Source: Anisakis pegreffii
Lineage: Eukaryota; Nematoda; Chromadorea; Rhabditida; Anisakidae
Assembly: GCA_035041965.1 (NCBI GenBank)
Contig: JAPYMA010000904.1
Location: 92,526 to 156,525, forward strand
Reading direction: 5' to 3'
DNA length: 64,000 nt
Shown: one piece after another, positions 52,220-64,000 of the stretch
How positions within the stretch are numbered: position 1 is the stretch's first letter
Layout of the letters: each line of letters opens with the position of its first letter
The notes under the pieces: generated by a model
What the model saw: the letters and a program-made list of their open reading frames with translations, nothing else
Database searches by the model: none
Told to the model about the DNA's origin: nothing
Position numbers and translations under genes: made by a program

Positions 52220-55200
52220 ATCCACTGCAATTATGCCCTCTTGTTATCGCCAGTCTTCGTAAGTTTTGATTGTGATGAAGAGAATCATTTGCACAATTCG
52301 GATTTTGCTTTATTCAAGTAATCAATTGACTCGATATTCATCCATTCAGTTTGATAATATTTTTCTTTTCGTTACTTTTATACACTCGTTTTTTCTATCC
52401 GTTCGTCGATTCATTTCTTTAGCGTCAATTCAACTTCAATTGATGAAAGTAATGTTGCTGATAAAAATGATAATTATAGTGATAATGATCGAATTATTGA
52501 TACTGATGATGATGGTGCTGTTGAAGAATTCTTTAGTGATTCGCAAAACCGGTTTTGTATGAATGTGTAGATGCATGCCGATTTCAATTGATTTGCTTTC
52601 ATTTCATTTGATTAGTGCACTTGCACAATGCGCAATATTAAAACATATTGCATCACCATCAAAAAATGAATGTGAATGATTACGAGAATAATTATTATTA
52701 TTGCCGTGATCATTTTTATTATAATAATGATTACTGCTTAAAAACTAAGTGCGGGGTGGGATTCCGAAAAGTAGTGAAATAATCGATGTGCTTCAATAGC
52801 GATACTATGCAAAAGATGCAACTCCACAAATAATAAGAATCATTGGATTTATAAGACGGAAAAAATGAATGAATTTTTGTTATCATCGAAAATGCGCATA
52901 ACGATGTGATTTTATTCAACCGGTTTGTCTTCCTAGTATCATCCATCGGAACGACGATAACTTGGAAATTTTCGAAAATGATCTCAGCGGAAAAAAATCG
53001 CTATTGATGACATTTATTAATTACAAATAGGAACTGAAAGCATGCATAGAATTGGCTCGCAATGGAGCTTCACTCGGGCATTTTCAGTCGCTAGTGATGG
53101 ATCTAGCTTCGAAACTGAGCCTTATTTTGAAAGGAAATAGCTTGTTTCACAAAGGAATGCCTTCGAAATTTTAGTCTTTTAAGTTCACTTCATCTTTGCC
53201 AATTAATGAAATGTTTTGAGCATTCGGTACGATTGAGAACAAAAATTTCCGTAAAATACGACAAAATGGATATACAAAGATACGGCCATCCGGATTCAGA
53301 ATTCACCTTATTCTCTAATATTTCGTGTCAACAGTCGTAAATAATCTCACAATCAGTTCGAAAATGTTGCATTAATTAATGAAGGCTTTTGTTGGTTCAA
53401 AATGTAATTGATGAAAGTAACAACCAAAAAATGTTAATGAATCAGCGTTCCAACAAAATTGTACTTATTGTTGTTGTTGTTCAATTTGAAGAGGTAAGTC
53501 GCAAATTATTTCATTTTTATCGTTGTTCATTTCGAAACGAACGAAATCAACAACAACCACAATAAAAACGATTCCAGTTTCGTGGAAAATCCGTTCAATT
53601 CAATGTCAAAATTGGAAATTCTCTTCATTTTTCATTGCGAACTCAAATTTTCACTTTCATTTGTTGTTTTCCGCTTGGTAATGATGATAACATTACATGA
53701 ATTGTCATAATAATAATTATTATTATTGTTGTTGTTGCTGTTGGTTCGATCAAAGAACTTGCCTAAATCAGAGAAATAAACTTTTGAGAATAACCTGTTA
53801 TCAAATATCAATGAGATCAGATCATAACGATGCAGAAATGTTTTCAGTTTACATTTGATTTCTCACTGGAATACTGCGGAACAAACTTTTAATTTTCAGT
53901 TAATTCCCTCTTCTCTGATCATCAATCCCAATCAAATTCCCCTATAACTCGTAATAACTGTGAATCTCAACTGCGATGAAATCGCAGTTTACTCAACGCA
54001 ATATCGCGTCTGTTTTCACGTATTCCCAGTTACACTCTCCTCTAAGAGAAATCCATCAAAAGCTTTTCAAAAATAGTACAATAAGAATGTCTGAAGTTTT
54101 CAACGCATTTTGTTAAGTGTGGATTTTGTTACGATCCGTTACTGTCAGCAGCAAATCGTCATACTGATGATGAAAGATTGTCAGTTGAAACAAACAATGT
54201 TGTAAGAGGAGTCGCAAACGATTTCTCGTTTCGTAAAGAAACGACTTCGCATAGAAATCGTCTGGCACAACAACTCGTTGAAGTGGAACCACATTGGTGG
54301 TGTACGAATCAAGTTCGAATGAATTAATGAATTCAACAAGAAAATTTGTTTTTGACAGACAAAACTGAAAATTCAATCAATCTATTGAAATGAATATTTT
54401 CACTGAGTGGAAGTGAATTGAAGTAATGAACGCCAAAAAAACGCAATGAAAACCAGATAGAGCGAAGTGGATGTTATGAATTTACATTACAAAAAATTAA
54501 ATTACGATTGATGTTACGGAACTGAACAACAACAAGAATATTGCTTACTTAAGAAAATTCTAATGGAAATTATTTTGTCAACAATGGAAATCATCAAATG
54601 TGATAATAGTCAATGCTCTGATGGAGAGGAACTACTATTACTCTTTAATGATAAAGTAAAACCGAAAATGATAATTATAACAACAAAAATGTTAACGATA
54701 ATGACATTCATCCTAGAAAAGGAGCGAGAGAGATATCGAATTTTTTTAAAATTTACCCATCACAATGTCATGATTCTCATTATTCACATATGCTTGATTT
54801 ATAAATAAACTCATGTTATTATCGTTATTGTTAGTATCATTGGTGACATGAGGAATTGGGAAAAATATCAAACTAGCATCACTTAACATTGACTTAGTGA
54901 TCATCAGTCAAATTACTCTTACAATTAAGACAAATTACATTCCTCATATCCAAAACAACAACAATAATCTAATTCGAATATCGCAAGTTGTATTCATTCA
55001 TCAGGATTATTCACTCATTTCATTGTAACCATTCAAATTCATGCTTACTTATGTGTGCAAATATCCCTCATTTCTTGAATGGTATAAATGAATATATGCA
55101 GAAATCGTTAATGAACAATCAAATTGATGTCAACTCGAAATTTGGTCGTGTTAATGCAAATCGTCATGAATAAGATTGACTGAGCGTTCTTTGTATCCTC

Positions 55201-55799
55201 TCTCCAATGAACAATTAATTAATCAAACGACAAGCATCACAATATTGACGTCATCTCTTATGATGTCATCTCTTTTGAAATCACGAATCTATGCAAAATT
55301 GTTCATCAGATTATAAGCATGCTGCTGAATTCTTGCTATTACAGCTAATATTTTTATATTATTATCATCTGTGATGTTTTTATTATTATTGACATTATTA
55401 TGACCATTACTAATGCTAGTATGCAGAGTATCAAATGCATAATTACAATGGGAACAATAAGAATTGTCCGAATCGTACACTCAGTTTTGTTGCTATATTT
55501 GCTATCGCTAATGTCATTATTACTATTTATATGAATGAAGTGTTTGCATTCAACACAAATATAATACTTCTTACAATGCAAACTTGTCCTGAAGTCATTA
55601 CAATCCTAGAATTGAATTCCTTAGTTTCACATTCCTATCGCAGTCATTATAAGTGAGAGGAATTTCTTCAGTTCATCGATTTCATAACCTCATCAGATTT
55701 TAAACGGTGCTTTTTGTAATCAACAATGATGATCTTTAATTCTTAAGGCGTATGACTAAACTAACTTTATGAATACAAATACATGTGTTGCTGATATTA

Positions 55800-55960
55800 T
55801 TGTTACTTTTAACTTGATTGTTCTTTAGATTTTATTATTACTATTCTTATTATAATGATATGATTATTGTTATTGCTATTATTATTAGTGTCATCATTAT
55901 TATTGTCATTATTATTGGTATTCTGTTATTATCATTATTACTGTTGTTGCTATCAATATG
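55800..55960. repeat. ATT-rich simple repeat
   Basis: Irregular ATT/GTT/ATC triplet runs (TTATTATTATTAGTGTCATC and similar). Low-complexity DNA with no coding value. Confidence 0.7.
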
Positions 55961-58900
55961 ATCGTTCGTGCACTGCAGTAAATTAATCGTGTAATCATAC
56001 AACCGAATGGTTCGATAACAGCAGTAAACGCCTTAACTGTCAAATCTCCACAAGTAGATCACTAATTATAAATGTCCTTTGAAATAAGACGCAATCGAAC
56101 AAAATACAGTCAAGGTCATATGAAAATATCATGAAAACTACTGAATATCACGAAACTACTACTGAATTTATAAAAATATCATGAAGTTATTCAACCGAAA
56201 CAGAAATAATACTAATAAGATATCAATAATAATAGTAATATTTATTATTTTCTTCATTAATAATATTGTTATTATATTTTCATTATTGTTATTACACAAA
56301 TAACAGAATGAGTCACATAAAATCTCTCTGAGTCAGTCAAAAAATGGCATTGATTCGCAATAAATCGCTAAAAAAGTATTTCGATGAACGACGATAAAAG
56401 AATTAAGAAACTATATTCTTCGTTCACAACAATAAGGTCAAGGCAGTACAGTAACGTCCATGTAAAAATCAGACGATTATGAGACGTTTCAATCGAATGT
56501 GACGCAAATTTTTTTGAAATGAGAAAATTCAGCCATTCGGAAAGTTTCATTCCAATAATCGCTCGATTCATGACAAAATGCAGGTTCTTATATCAAAATT
56601 TGCGAATTTAGATTCAAAATCAAATGGTCATATTAACACAACTTCAAATTGTCATATTAACATCTGCTCTATCCTGAATTTGATGCTGTGAATGCATGGT
56701 AAACCGATTGATCCAATTAATAATGACGATTTGCATTCTATCGCCAATGTTGACAGTTTCAGAACATAAATTCTGAATGATTGGTACTCATATGAAGTGC
56801 ATCGAATATCACGGTCACGCTTGCTTGTCAAAGTGTTCAACACTGATCACGGTGATCATTAATGATCGCATTTGAATTTGGAACTTACCCTCAAAACATG
56901 ATTCAAATTTGAAGTGGCCCTGCAACTGATATCTAAACTGATCTATCAAAAAATGAAACTAGCTCCTCCTCACATCTGTGAATTCTGAATATTGATTCAT
57001 TAAAAACGGATGATGCTTACTCGATGCATAATTAAAATCTATGAAGAGTTTTTGTTTGATTAATGAAAATTTTGCGTGGTTTTAAACGATTGAATGCGTC
57101 ATATACATTTCATTGAGATGAGTCCGGAATATTCTCTGCATGGATTAAATTGAAAAAAAAAATCAGAATGTGGATGACAAATCCAAAACTAAATGGGAAT
57201 AATGCTCTGTGCATTCAATCAAAGAGGTGCACATAAAAAATGACGAATCCAAAACGAGGTTACTAATGCGGAGAGATCTTCATCCAGTGCAGATCTAGCA
57301 GTTACAAGGATATTAATATCTAATTCGTAATGAAATAATAATATCTAGGCAATAATTATTGATAATGAAATGTCATTCATAAAAATAACAATGTGATCAT
57401 ACTAATGACGACCATTTTAATACCTAACTGTCATTATTGTTATGAATTCTAACACCAACAATGACATCGTTAATCATTATGATTATACTCATTAAAAAAT
57501 ACACAACCCTGCGATTGGTGATATTCGTTCTATTTATTTAGCAACCACAAAAACCACCTACCTATTATTGTCTAACGGAACAGTCGAGGAAAAAAACTGA
57601 CGAAATAATACGAAGATGACAATTTTTCATCAAAAACTTTCCTCCTTTTTTTCAGGAAAGTGCAAACTTTCTTTCCAATTTCTCAAAGGTATTTTCCAAC
57701 TTCCTTTCCTAAAATGGAATTCCAAGCTTTTCTATCGCATCGATGACAGTTGATTATCTTGAACTTTAATACTTCAACAACACATTTCTAATTATGATTT
57801 TGATCAGGTGCACATTCTCATCTGATCATCCTTTGCCGTCCGCATATTATAAAACTTTTCAGGACTTTTCAGTCAGTTCCTTTCTCAGTTAAATATTTTA
57901 TTCTCAAAAAACTTCAATTTCTTTGTGAGGAACTATAATCGACGATCGAAAATATGATTCATTCACATTCTTTGTTGTTTCTCCATTCAAATGCGCCTAA
58001 TTCGTGCATTTGATTGAGACTAATATGGCGATTTGAATTGAATGATTTTCATGTAATCGTTTGCAGTGATGTTGATCACAATAATGGAACATTGCATTGT
58101 CCACAAGAGACATGAAACATACTGATTAATGTGTTATTTCACATCAAAATGGTAATTATCTCTTTTAAAAGCGAAAATATTTCAACACAATTGATTATCT
58201 TGAACTCTACTACCTGAACACTGACAAGAAGAATGACAAGTTAACTGCACAATAGTCCTATCGGTTAACTAGACAAACTCGATTGATTTGTTTGTGCTGA
58301 CTTAGCGAAATTTTAGAGTGATATGAAATGATATGCAGGAAACAACTTAGCAAATGAATGTGTATCCTGTACGAAGAAATCAGCTGAAAGTGATGCAAAT
58401 AATTGGTATAAAATGGATAAGATCAGTGGTTACCTTGAATTGGGATTACATCCGGATTTATAGCAAATAGATGTGATGGGGAGAGTAAATAAATTACAAT
58501 AGTGACAAGTATATTTGTGATCAGATTCATATTATTTGAATTGAGTTATTCCCATTAATGTTATGAATAGCATAAATTCATGGAATTCCGTGTTGTTGCG
58601 GGTAATCTGACAAAAATAAAGTACTGAATCAGTTAGGTTCACTTCGGATCCAATGAGGATTTTCGATAAACGGAGCGATTCCAGAAGATGTCAGTGAATA
58701 TGTGATTATTCGGGAAATTGAATGGTGACTCTGAAATGAGAGTATGTTCTGACGTTATTGTATTAGGAACTGTAATATTACAGTTATGACTACAGTATTA
58801 ACAGTATCTTGCAAATAGTATGGTCAATAACACGATCAATAGGTGACAGTGATATACTTCACAGAATTCACAGTGAACAATGCAGATCGCACTTATCAGT

Positions 58901-61556
58901 GAATAAGCTGTCTTTTACCGGTGATATAAAATGAGCTGAACAATATCAGTTAGACTCGGAATATGCAAGAAATATTAGCAGAAGTAACAAATTATTTGTT
59001 ATATAAATATATACAATGAAAGATTTGTGTGTGCACAGCAAATAGATATGACGAGATATCAGAAGGGGGATGCAGCAGAGATGGATATAAGAGAGAATGA
59101 CGATTTACGGACAACGATAAATACAGGTGATGAACACAATTCAGTGAATACAATGCACATATATATATAAGAATAAAACTGAACTCATACAAGATCACAC
59201 TCGTTGGTCACCAACACAATAAAACCTGTCAACTGCTCAACTGGAAAACTTTTTAATACCTTTGCATCTCAATGCCGAACTCTTTTTTGCTCTCTAAATC
59301 TATCGCTATGAAGTGTTTTGCTGGGTCCTTCGCCTCCCTCGCCTCGGCGAATTTCAATTGTATTTATTCAGTGTCAACCTAAAATACCCACCTGTACACT
59401 GAGTGGAATCAATCGTTCGACGGTTTTGATTCGGTCGGTCGGTATTAAAAGAGATTTTGAACGTCTTTACCTAACTTCTTCGTCTCTTCGTTACCTCTGA
59501 ATCTCTTCGATGATACAATGCGAGCACTGATCTCTTCTGCACTCAATGTGTTTGGTGTAATTATGACCTTTACGATTAATTATCGCCTTCTTTTGATAAG
59601 TTGTCTCATCGAGCCAATTTTCCCATTCTAGCGAGATCTCTTTCAGTTTCTTTTCGCCATCTTTGCTCTACTACTTTCCGCTGTACCTCTTCAGTTTGAC
59701 TTTATGATTATTGGTTGATTGTTTCAAAACTTGTCACTTCAGTCATTCTTCTCTCAAAGAAATAACAGGATATCGAAGTATTTTGATTCGCAACTAATCA
59801 CCACCCACCATCCACCTAACAGGTTTATTATCAGTCATTTTTGCTCACATGCGAACAACTTCACCTATCAGTTCTCTTATTAGCTACTTTCTTCATCAGC
59901 TACTTTGCATCAAATTTTTTGTTATCTTCCTTTAAATTTCAGCAATATTCCATTCTAATCAAATTATTAATGATCACTTGATCCTACTGTCGTCGATAAA
60001 TTCAAAATCCTTCAGTCTCGACAAAATTCAGCAACATTTGCAAATCATACAAGCAAAAATTTCTTCCAATATCGATCTGCAGTTCACCAATTGTTCTCAT
60101 TAATCGACATTCGCACAATGGATGACATCATAATGAAATGTCGGTTATTGATGATCCGAGGAATGAGGCAACATTTACGCCTAGGAAATAATGCCTCTAA
60201 GAATGTAGAGGCTCTAGATTAGTGACAAAAAGAACGATCGGCTCAAGGTTGAAGATCTTTTAAAATGACATCACTCACTATCAAGCATAACGGTTGTCAC
60301 AAAATACAGTATGCACAAGCGAATAAGTTAGACTGGAAAAGATGAAGAGTCTGCGATGCAGTGTGTGCAAGCAAAGAGGATACGAGAGAAACGGAGGCAC
60401 AGAGATGTAATGAGCGATTGAATGCATGTGTTGCGATAATTGGAATGAACCGAACCGTGTGGTCGACCCTTGAATGTTCCAAATTTCAGCAAAGTTAATC
60501 ACCAATTTATATGCGAGTGCAAACCTGTCTCTACCTACCGATATCCGTCCATATGTACCAGCATTTCACCGACCCTTCCTGGATATGTACCGTTCGTTCA
60601 ACAAATCCATCTTTTAATATGAGTCGTCTGTTTGTGATGATGAGATCAGAACAAAGTGAATCCCTCTACATAAGATACATTTCAGATGTATAGAATGCTA
60701 TGTATTAAACAGTGTGCCTTGCAAATCGTTGATTATCTCAAATTCATTTATTTGATTTCTACTCTCATAATCGTCTGATTTCATAGTCGTTGAATGGATT
60801 CCTCTTAAAAAACGGTCGATCACCGTTCGCAGAAATTTCATAACACAGGCACGATAACACAAACAGATTATTTCTAAATGCAACTCGTTCCCTGAATTTG
60901 AATGCATTTCCATTCAACATGTGAATATTTCGATAAATGTTTTGAAAAGAACTTACATTAAAGATTTCTACTCTGATAATCGTCATCACAATCAATTCTA
61001 CGATGCAACACTGTTCAGATGCAGCTGCATTCGCTTCAAACATAGAATGCTGTGGTCATTTATGAATGATACCGAGACGGATTTGGGTGAGTATCAGTAA
61101 ATATGTATGGGAACGGGTGAACGGATGAACGAAGGGTTTTGATTGATCTCATCGATGTGTGTGATGCATCATCGCTGCACGATCAACACATTTATCATGC
61201 ATGATCCAATCCAGGTCTGAAACAGTCGTAGGTGAAGATGGAAAGATAAAGAATAAAATGGATGGATACATTGATGAGTAACAATAAATTAAGATAAAGA
61301 TAATAATTGTGACGATGGAACAGCTATCGAATGAATAGTTCTGATAGATGCACACTAACTTATTCATGGGCTAGAGAGAGATGTGAGATGGGATTTATGA
61401 TAACGACCAGAAATATGGTGCGACTTTGTGGACATACGAATGACATTTGAACAGCGGATCGTGAGACTTGCAATATGCTTATTACCATTCTTGTTATTAT
61501 CAGTATCAGTATGTATTTATGCATATAAGTAATATTAACATGAGCTTTTTCTATCT

Positions 61557-64000
61557 AATCACAACAACAAATATCAATAAATAACAATAAATAACATTAA
61601 ATAACAATAAATAACATCAAATAACATTAAATAACAATAAGTGACATTAAAAACATTAAATAACAATAAATAACATTAAATAACATTAAAAACATTAAAT
61701 TACTGAATTGACTGATGATTATCACGACATTACGACGGTTCACAATTTTTTACCAGTCAAATAGCAGTTTCAGACAGTTCCTCTTAAATTCTCTCACTTC
61801 ATTAAACAACAATAAATAACAATAAATATCATTAAATAACAATAAATAACATTAAATAACACTAAATAATAATAAATAACATTAAATAACAATAAATAAC
61901 AATAAATATCATTAAATAACAATAAATAACATTAAATAACACTAAATAATAATAAATTACATTAATTAACAATAAATGACAATAAATAACATTAAATAAC
62001 AATAAATAACATTAAATAACAATTAATAACATCAAATAACATTAAATAACAATTAATAACAATAAATAACATTAAATAACATTAAATAACAATAAATAAC
62101 ATCAAAAAACATTAAACAACATTAAATAACAATAAATAACAACAAATAACATTAAACAACAAAAAATAACATTAAATAACAATTAATAACATCAAATAAC
62201 ATTAAATAACAATAAATAACATTAAATAACAATAAATAACATCAAAAAACATTAAACAACATTAAATAACAATAAATGACAATAAATAACATTAAATAAC
62301 AATAAATAACATTAAATAACAATTAATAACATCAAATAACATTAAATAACAATTAATAACAATAAATAACATTAAATAACATTAAATAACAATAAATAAC
62401 ATCAAAAAACATTAAACAACATTAAATAACAATAAATAACAACAAATAACATTAAACAACAAAAAATAACATTAAATAACAATTAATAACATCAAATAAC
62501 ATTAAATAACAATAAATAACATTAAATAACAATAAATAACATCAAAAAACATTAAACAACATTAAATAACAATAAATGACAATAAATAACATTAAATAAC
62601 AATAAATAACATTAAATAACAATTAATAACATCAAATAACATTAAATAACAATTAATAACAATAAATAACATTAAATAACATTAAATAACATCAAAAAAC
62701 ATTAAACAACATTAAATAACAATAAATGACAATAAATAACATTAAATAACAATAAATAACATTAAATAACAATTAATAACATCAAATAACATTAAATAAC
62801 AATTTATAACAATAAATAACATTAAATAACATTAAATAACAATAAATAACATCAAAAAACATTAAACAACATTAAATAACAATAAATAACAACAAATAAC
62901 ATTAAACAACAAAAAATAACATTAAATAACAATTAATAACATCAAATAACATTAAATAACAATAAATAACAATAAATAACATTAAATAACAATAAATAAC
63001 ATCAAATAACATTAAATAACAATTAATAACAATAAATAACATTAAATAACATTAAATAACAATAAATAACATCAAAAAACATTAAATAACAATAAATGAC
63101 AATAAATAACATTAAATAACAATAAATAACATTAAATAACAATTAATAACATCAAAAACATTAAACAACATTAAATAACAATAAATAACATTAAATAACA
63201 ATAAATAACATCAAAAAACATTAAACAACATTAAATAACAATAAATGACAATAAATAACATTAAATAACAATAAATAACATTAAATAACAATTAATAACA
63301 TCAAAAAACATTAAACAACATTAAATAACAATAAATAACATTAAATAACGTTAAGTAAAAATAAATAACATTAAATAACAATAAATGACGTTAAAAAACA
63401 TTAAATAACAATAAATAACATTAAATAAACAAAAAAGAACAATAAATAACATTAAATAACATTAAATAACGTTAAATAACAACAAATAACATCAAATAAC
63501 ATTAAATAAACAATAAATAACATTAAAAAACATTAAATAACAATAAATAACATTAAATAACAATAAATAACATTAAATAACACTAAATAACAACAAATAA
63601 CATTAAACAACAAAAAATAACATTATATAACAATTAATAACATCAAATAACATTAAATAACAATTAATAACAATAAATAACATTAAATAACATTAAATAA
63701 CAATAAATAACATCAAAAAACATTAAACAACATTAAATAACAATAAATGACAATAAATAACATTAAATAACAATAAATAACATTAAATAACAATTAATAA
63801 CATCAAACAACATTAAATAACAATTTATAACAATAAATAACATTAAATAACATTAAATAACAATAAATAACATCAAAAAACATTAAACAACATTAAATAA
63901 CAATAAATAACAACAAATAACATTAAACAACAAAAAATAACATTAAATAACAATTAATAACATCAAATAACATTAAATAACAATTAATAACAATAAATAA
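61557..64000. repeat. decamer satellite with 300-bp higher-order repeat
   Basis: The array is built almost wholly of 10-base units, mainly ATTAAATAAC and AATAAATAAC, with a set of variants (AATTAATAAC, ATCAAATAAC, ATCAAAAAAC, ATTAAACAAC, AACAAATAAC, AAAAAATAAC, AATAAATGAC). The variant order itself repeats: 61971-62390 is identical to 62271-62690, a shift of exactly 300 bases (30 units). Later copies are shortened, including one 150-base step. About 100 bases of unrelated sequence (61700-61803) interrupt the start. The array runs off the window. Stops occur in every frame, so it is not coding. Confidence 0.95.

Larger units (their letters stand above)
51788..61556. other. gene-poor region expected to hold the LRP2 5' end
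   Basis: No coding exon could be assigned with confidence. An inverted-repeat element lies at 52014-52219. A block open on both strands lies at about 54089-54376. ATT-type simple repeats fill about 55800-55960, and a short GC-richer stretch (CCTCCCTCGCCTCGGCG) is at about 59320-59350. The hydrophobic minus-strand frame starting at 59198 (MILYEFSFILIYICALYS) looks like a signal peptide but has no supporting downstream splice that I could confirm. Confidence 0.45.

Noticed and set aside
54988..55656. Short frames of 60-75 codons on both strands
   Set aside because: AT-driven, Asn/Ile-rich, with no motif, no splice context and no continuity with neighbours.
59137..59198. Hydrophobic minus-strand start (MILYEFSFILIYICALYS) as the LRP2 signal peptide
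   Set aside because: The length and hydrophobicity fit, but I could find no donor in a phase that joins it to the exon at about 51770 with confidence.
59318..59500. Plus-strand 60-codon frame in the GC-richer stretch
   Set aside because: Ser/Arg/Pro-rich with no motif and no supporting splice sites; it probably reflects base composition.
61557..64000. Telomere or CRISPR-like array
   Set aside because: The units are ATTAAATAAC/AATAAATAAC, not TTAGGC, and there are no unique spacers of constant length between repeats.

Overview
This is an AT-rich eukaryotic window with intron-bearing genes. It is most likely from a nematode: nearly every intron I can place ends in TTTCAG or ATTCAG, many genes have short introns, and the protein set (HUB1/UBL5, eIF3h, a megalin-type LRP, a peptide-type GPCR) fits. 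The species is not identifiable from the sequence alone.

Layout. (1) 1-660: a decayed C-rich dispersed repeat, then the upstream region of the first gene. (2) 661-3755, plus strand: translation initiation factor eIF3 subunit h, eight exons that join in frame to 336 codons. (3) 3756-10484: gene-poor DNA with simple repeats and a second copy of the C-rich repeat. (4) 10485-14741, plus strand: a seven-transmembrane rhodopsin-family receptor, seven exons joining to 384 codons. (5) 14742-17001: no gene; a small GC-rich inverted-repeat element. (6) 17002-17401, plus strand: UBL5/HUB1, two exons, 73 codons. (7) 17402-20433: no gene; a perfect 42-bp palindrome. (8) 20434 to about 51787, minus strand: a giant LDL-receptor-related protein, about half of the window, spread over roughly 70 exons. 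The order of LA, EGF and YWTD modules is that of LRP2/megalin: LA clusters of at least 6, 8, 10 and 11 repeats, with 2, 4, 1 and 1 beta-propellers after them, then two EGF-like modules, one membrane helix and a tail with an FxNPxY signal. The signal peptide and first exon(s) were not found. (9) 51788-61556: gene-poor DNA that should hold the 5' end of the LRP gene; it contains a clear inverted-repeat (MITE-like) element. (10) 61557-64000: a decamer satellite with a 300-bp higher-order period, cut by the window edge.

The genes are not an evident pathway. eIF3h and UBL5 are housekeeping factors (translation initiation; splicing-linked ubiquitin-like modifier). The GPCR and megalin are membrane receptors, for a ligand that cannot be predicted and for endocytic cargo. 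I found no operon-like spacing, no tRNA or rRNA gene and no intact transposon. The most unusual items are the higher-order decamer satellite, the perfect palindrome, the receptor's altered activation motifs, and the megalin tail with one canonical and one degenerate NPxY-type site.
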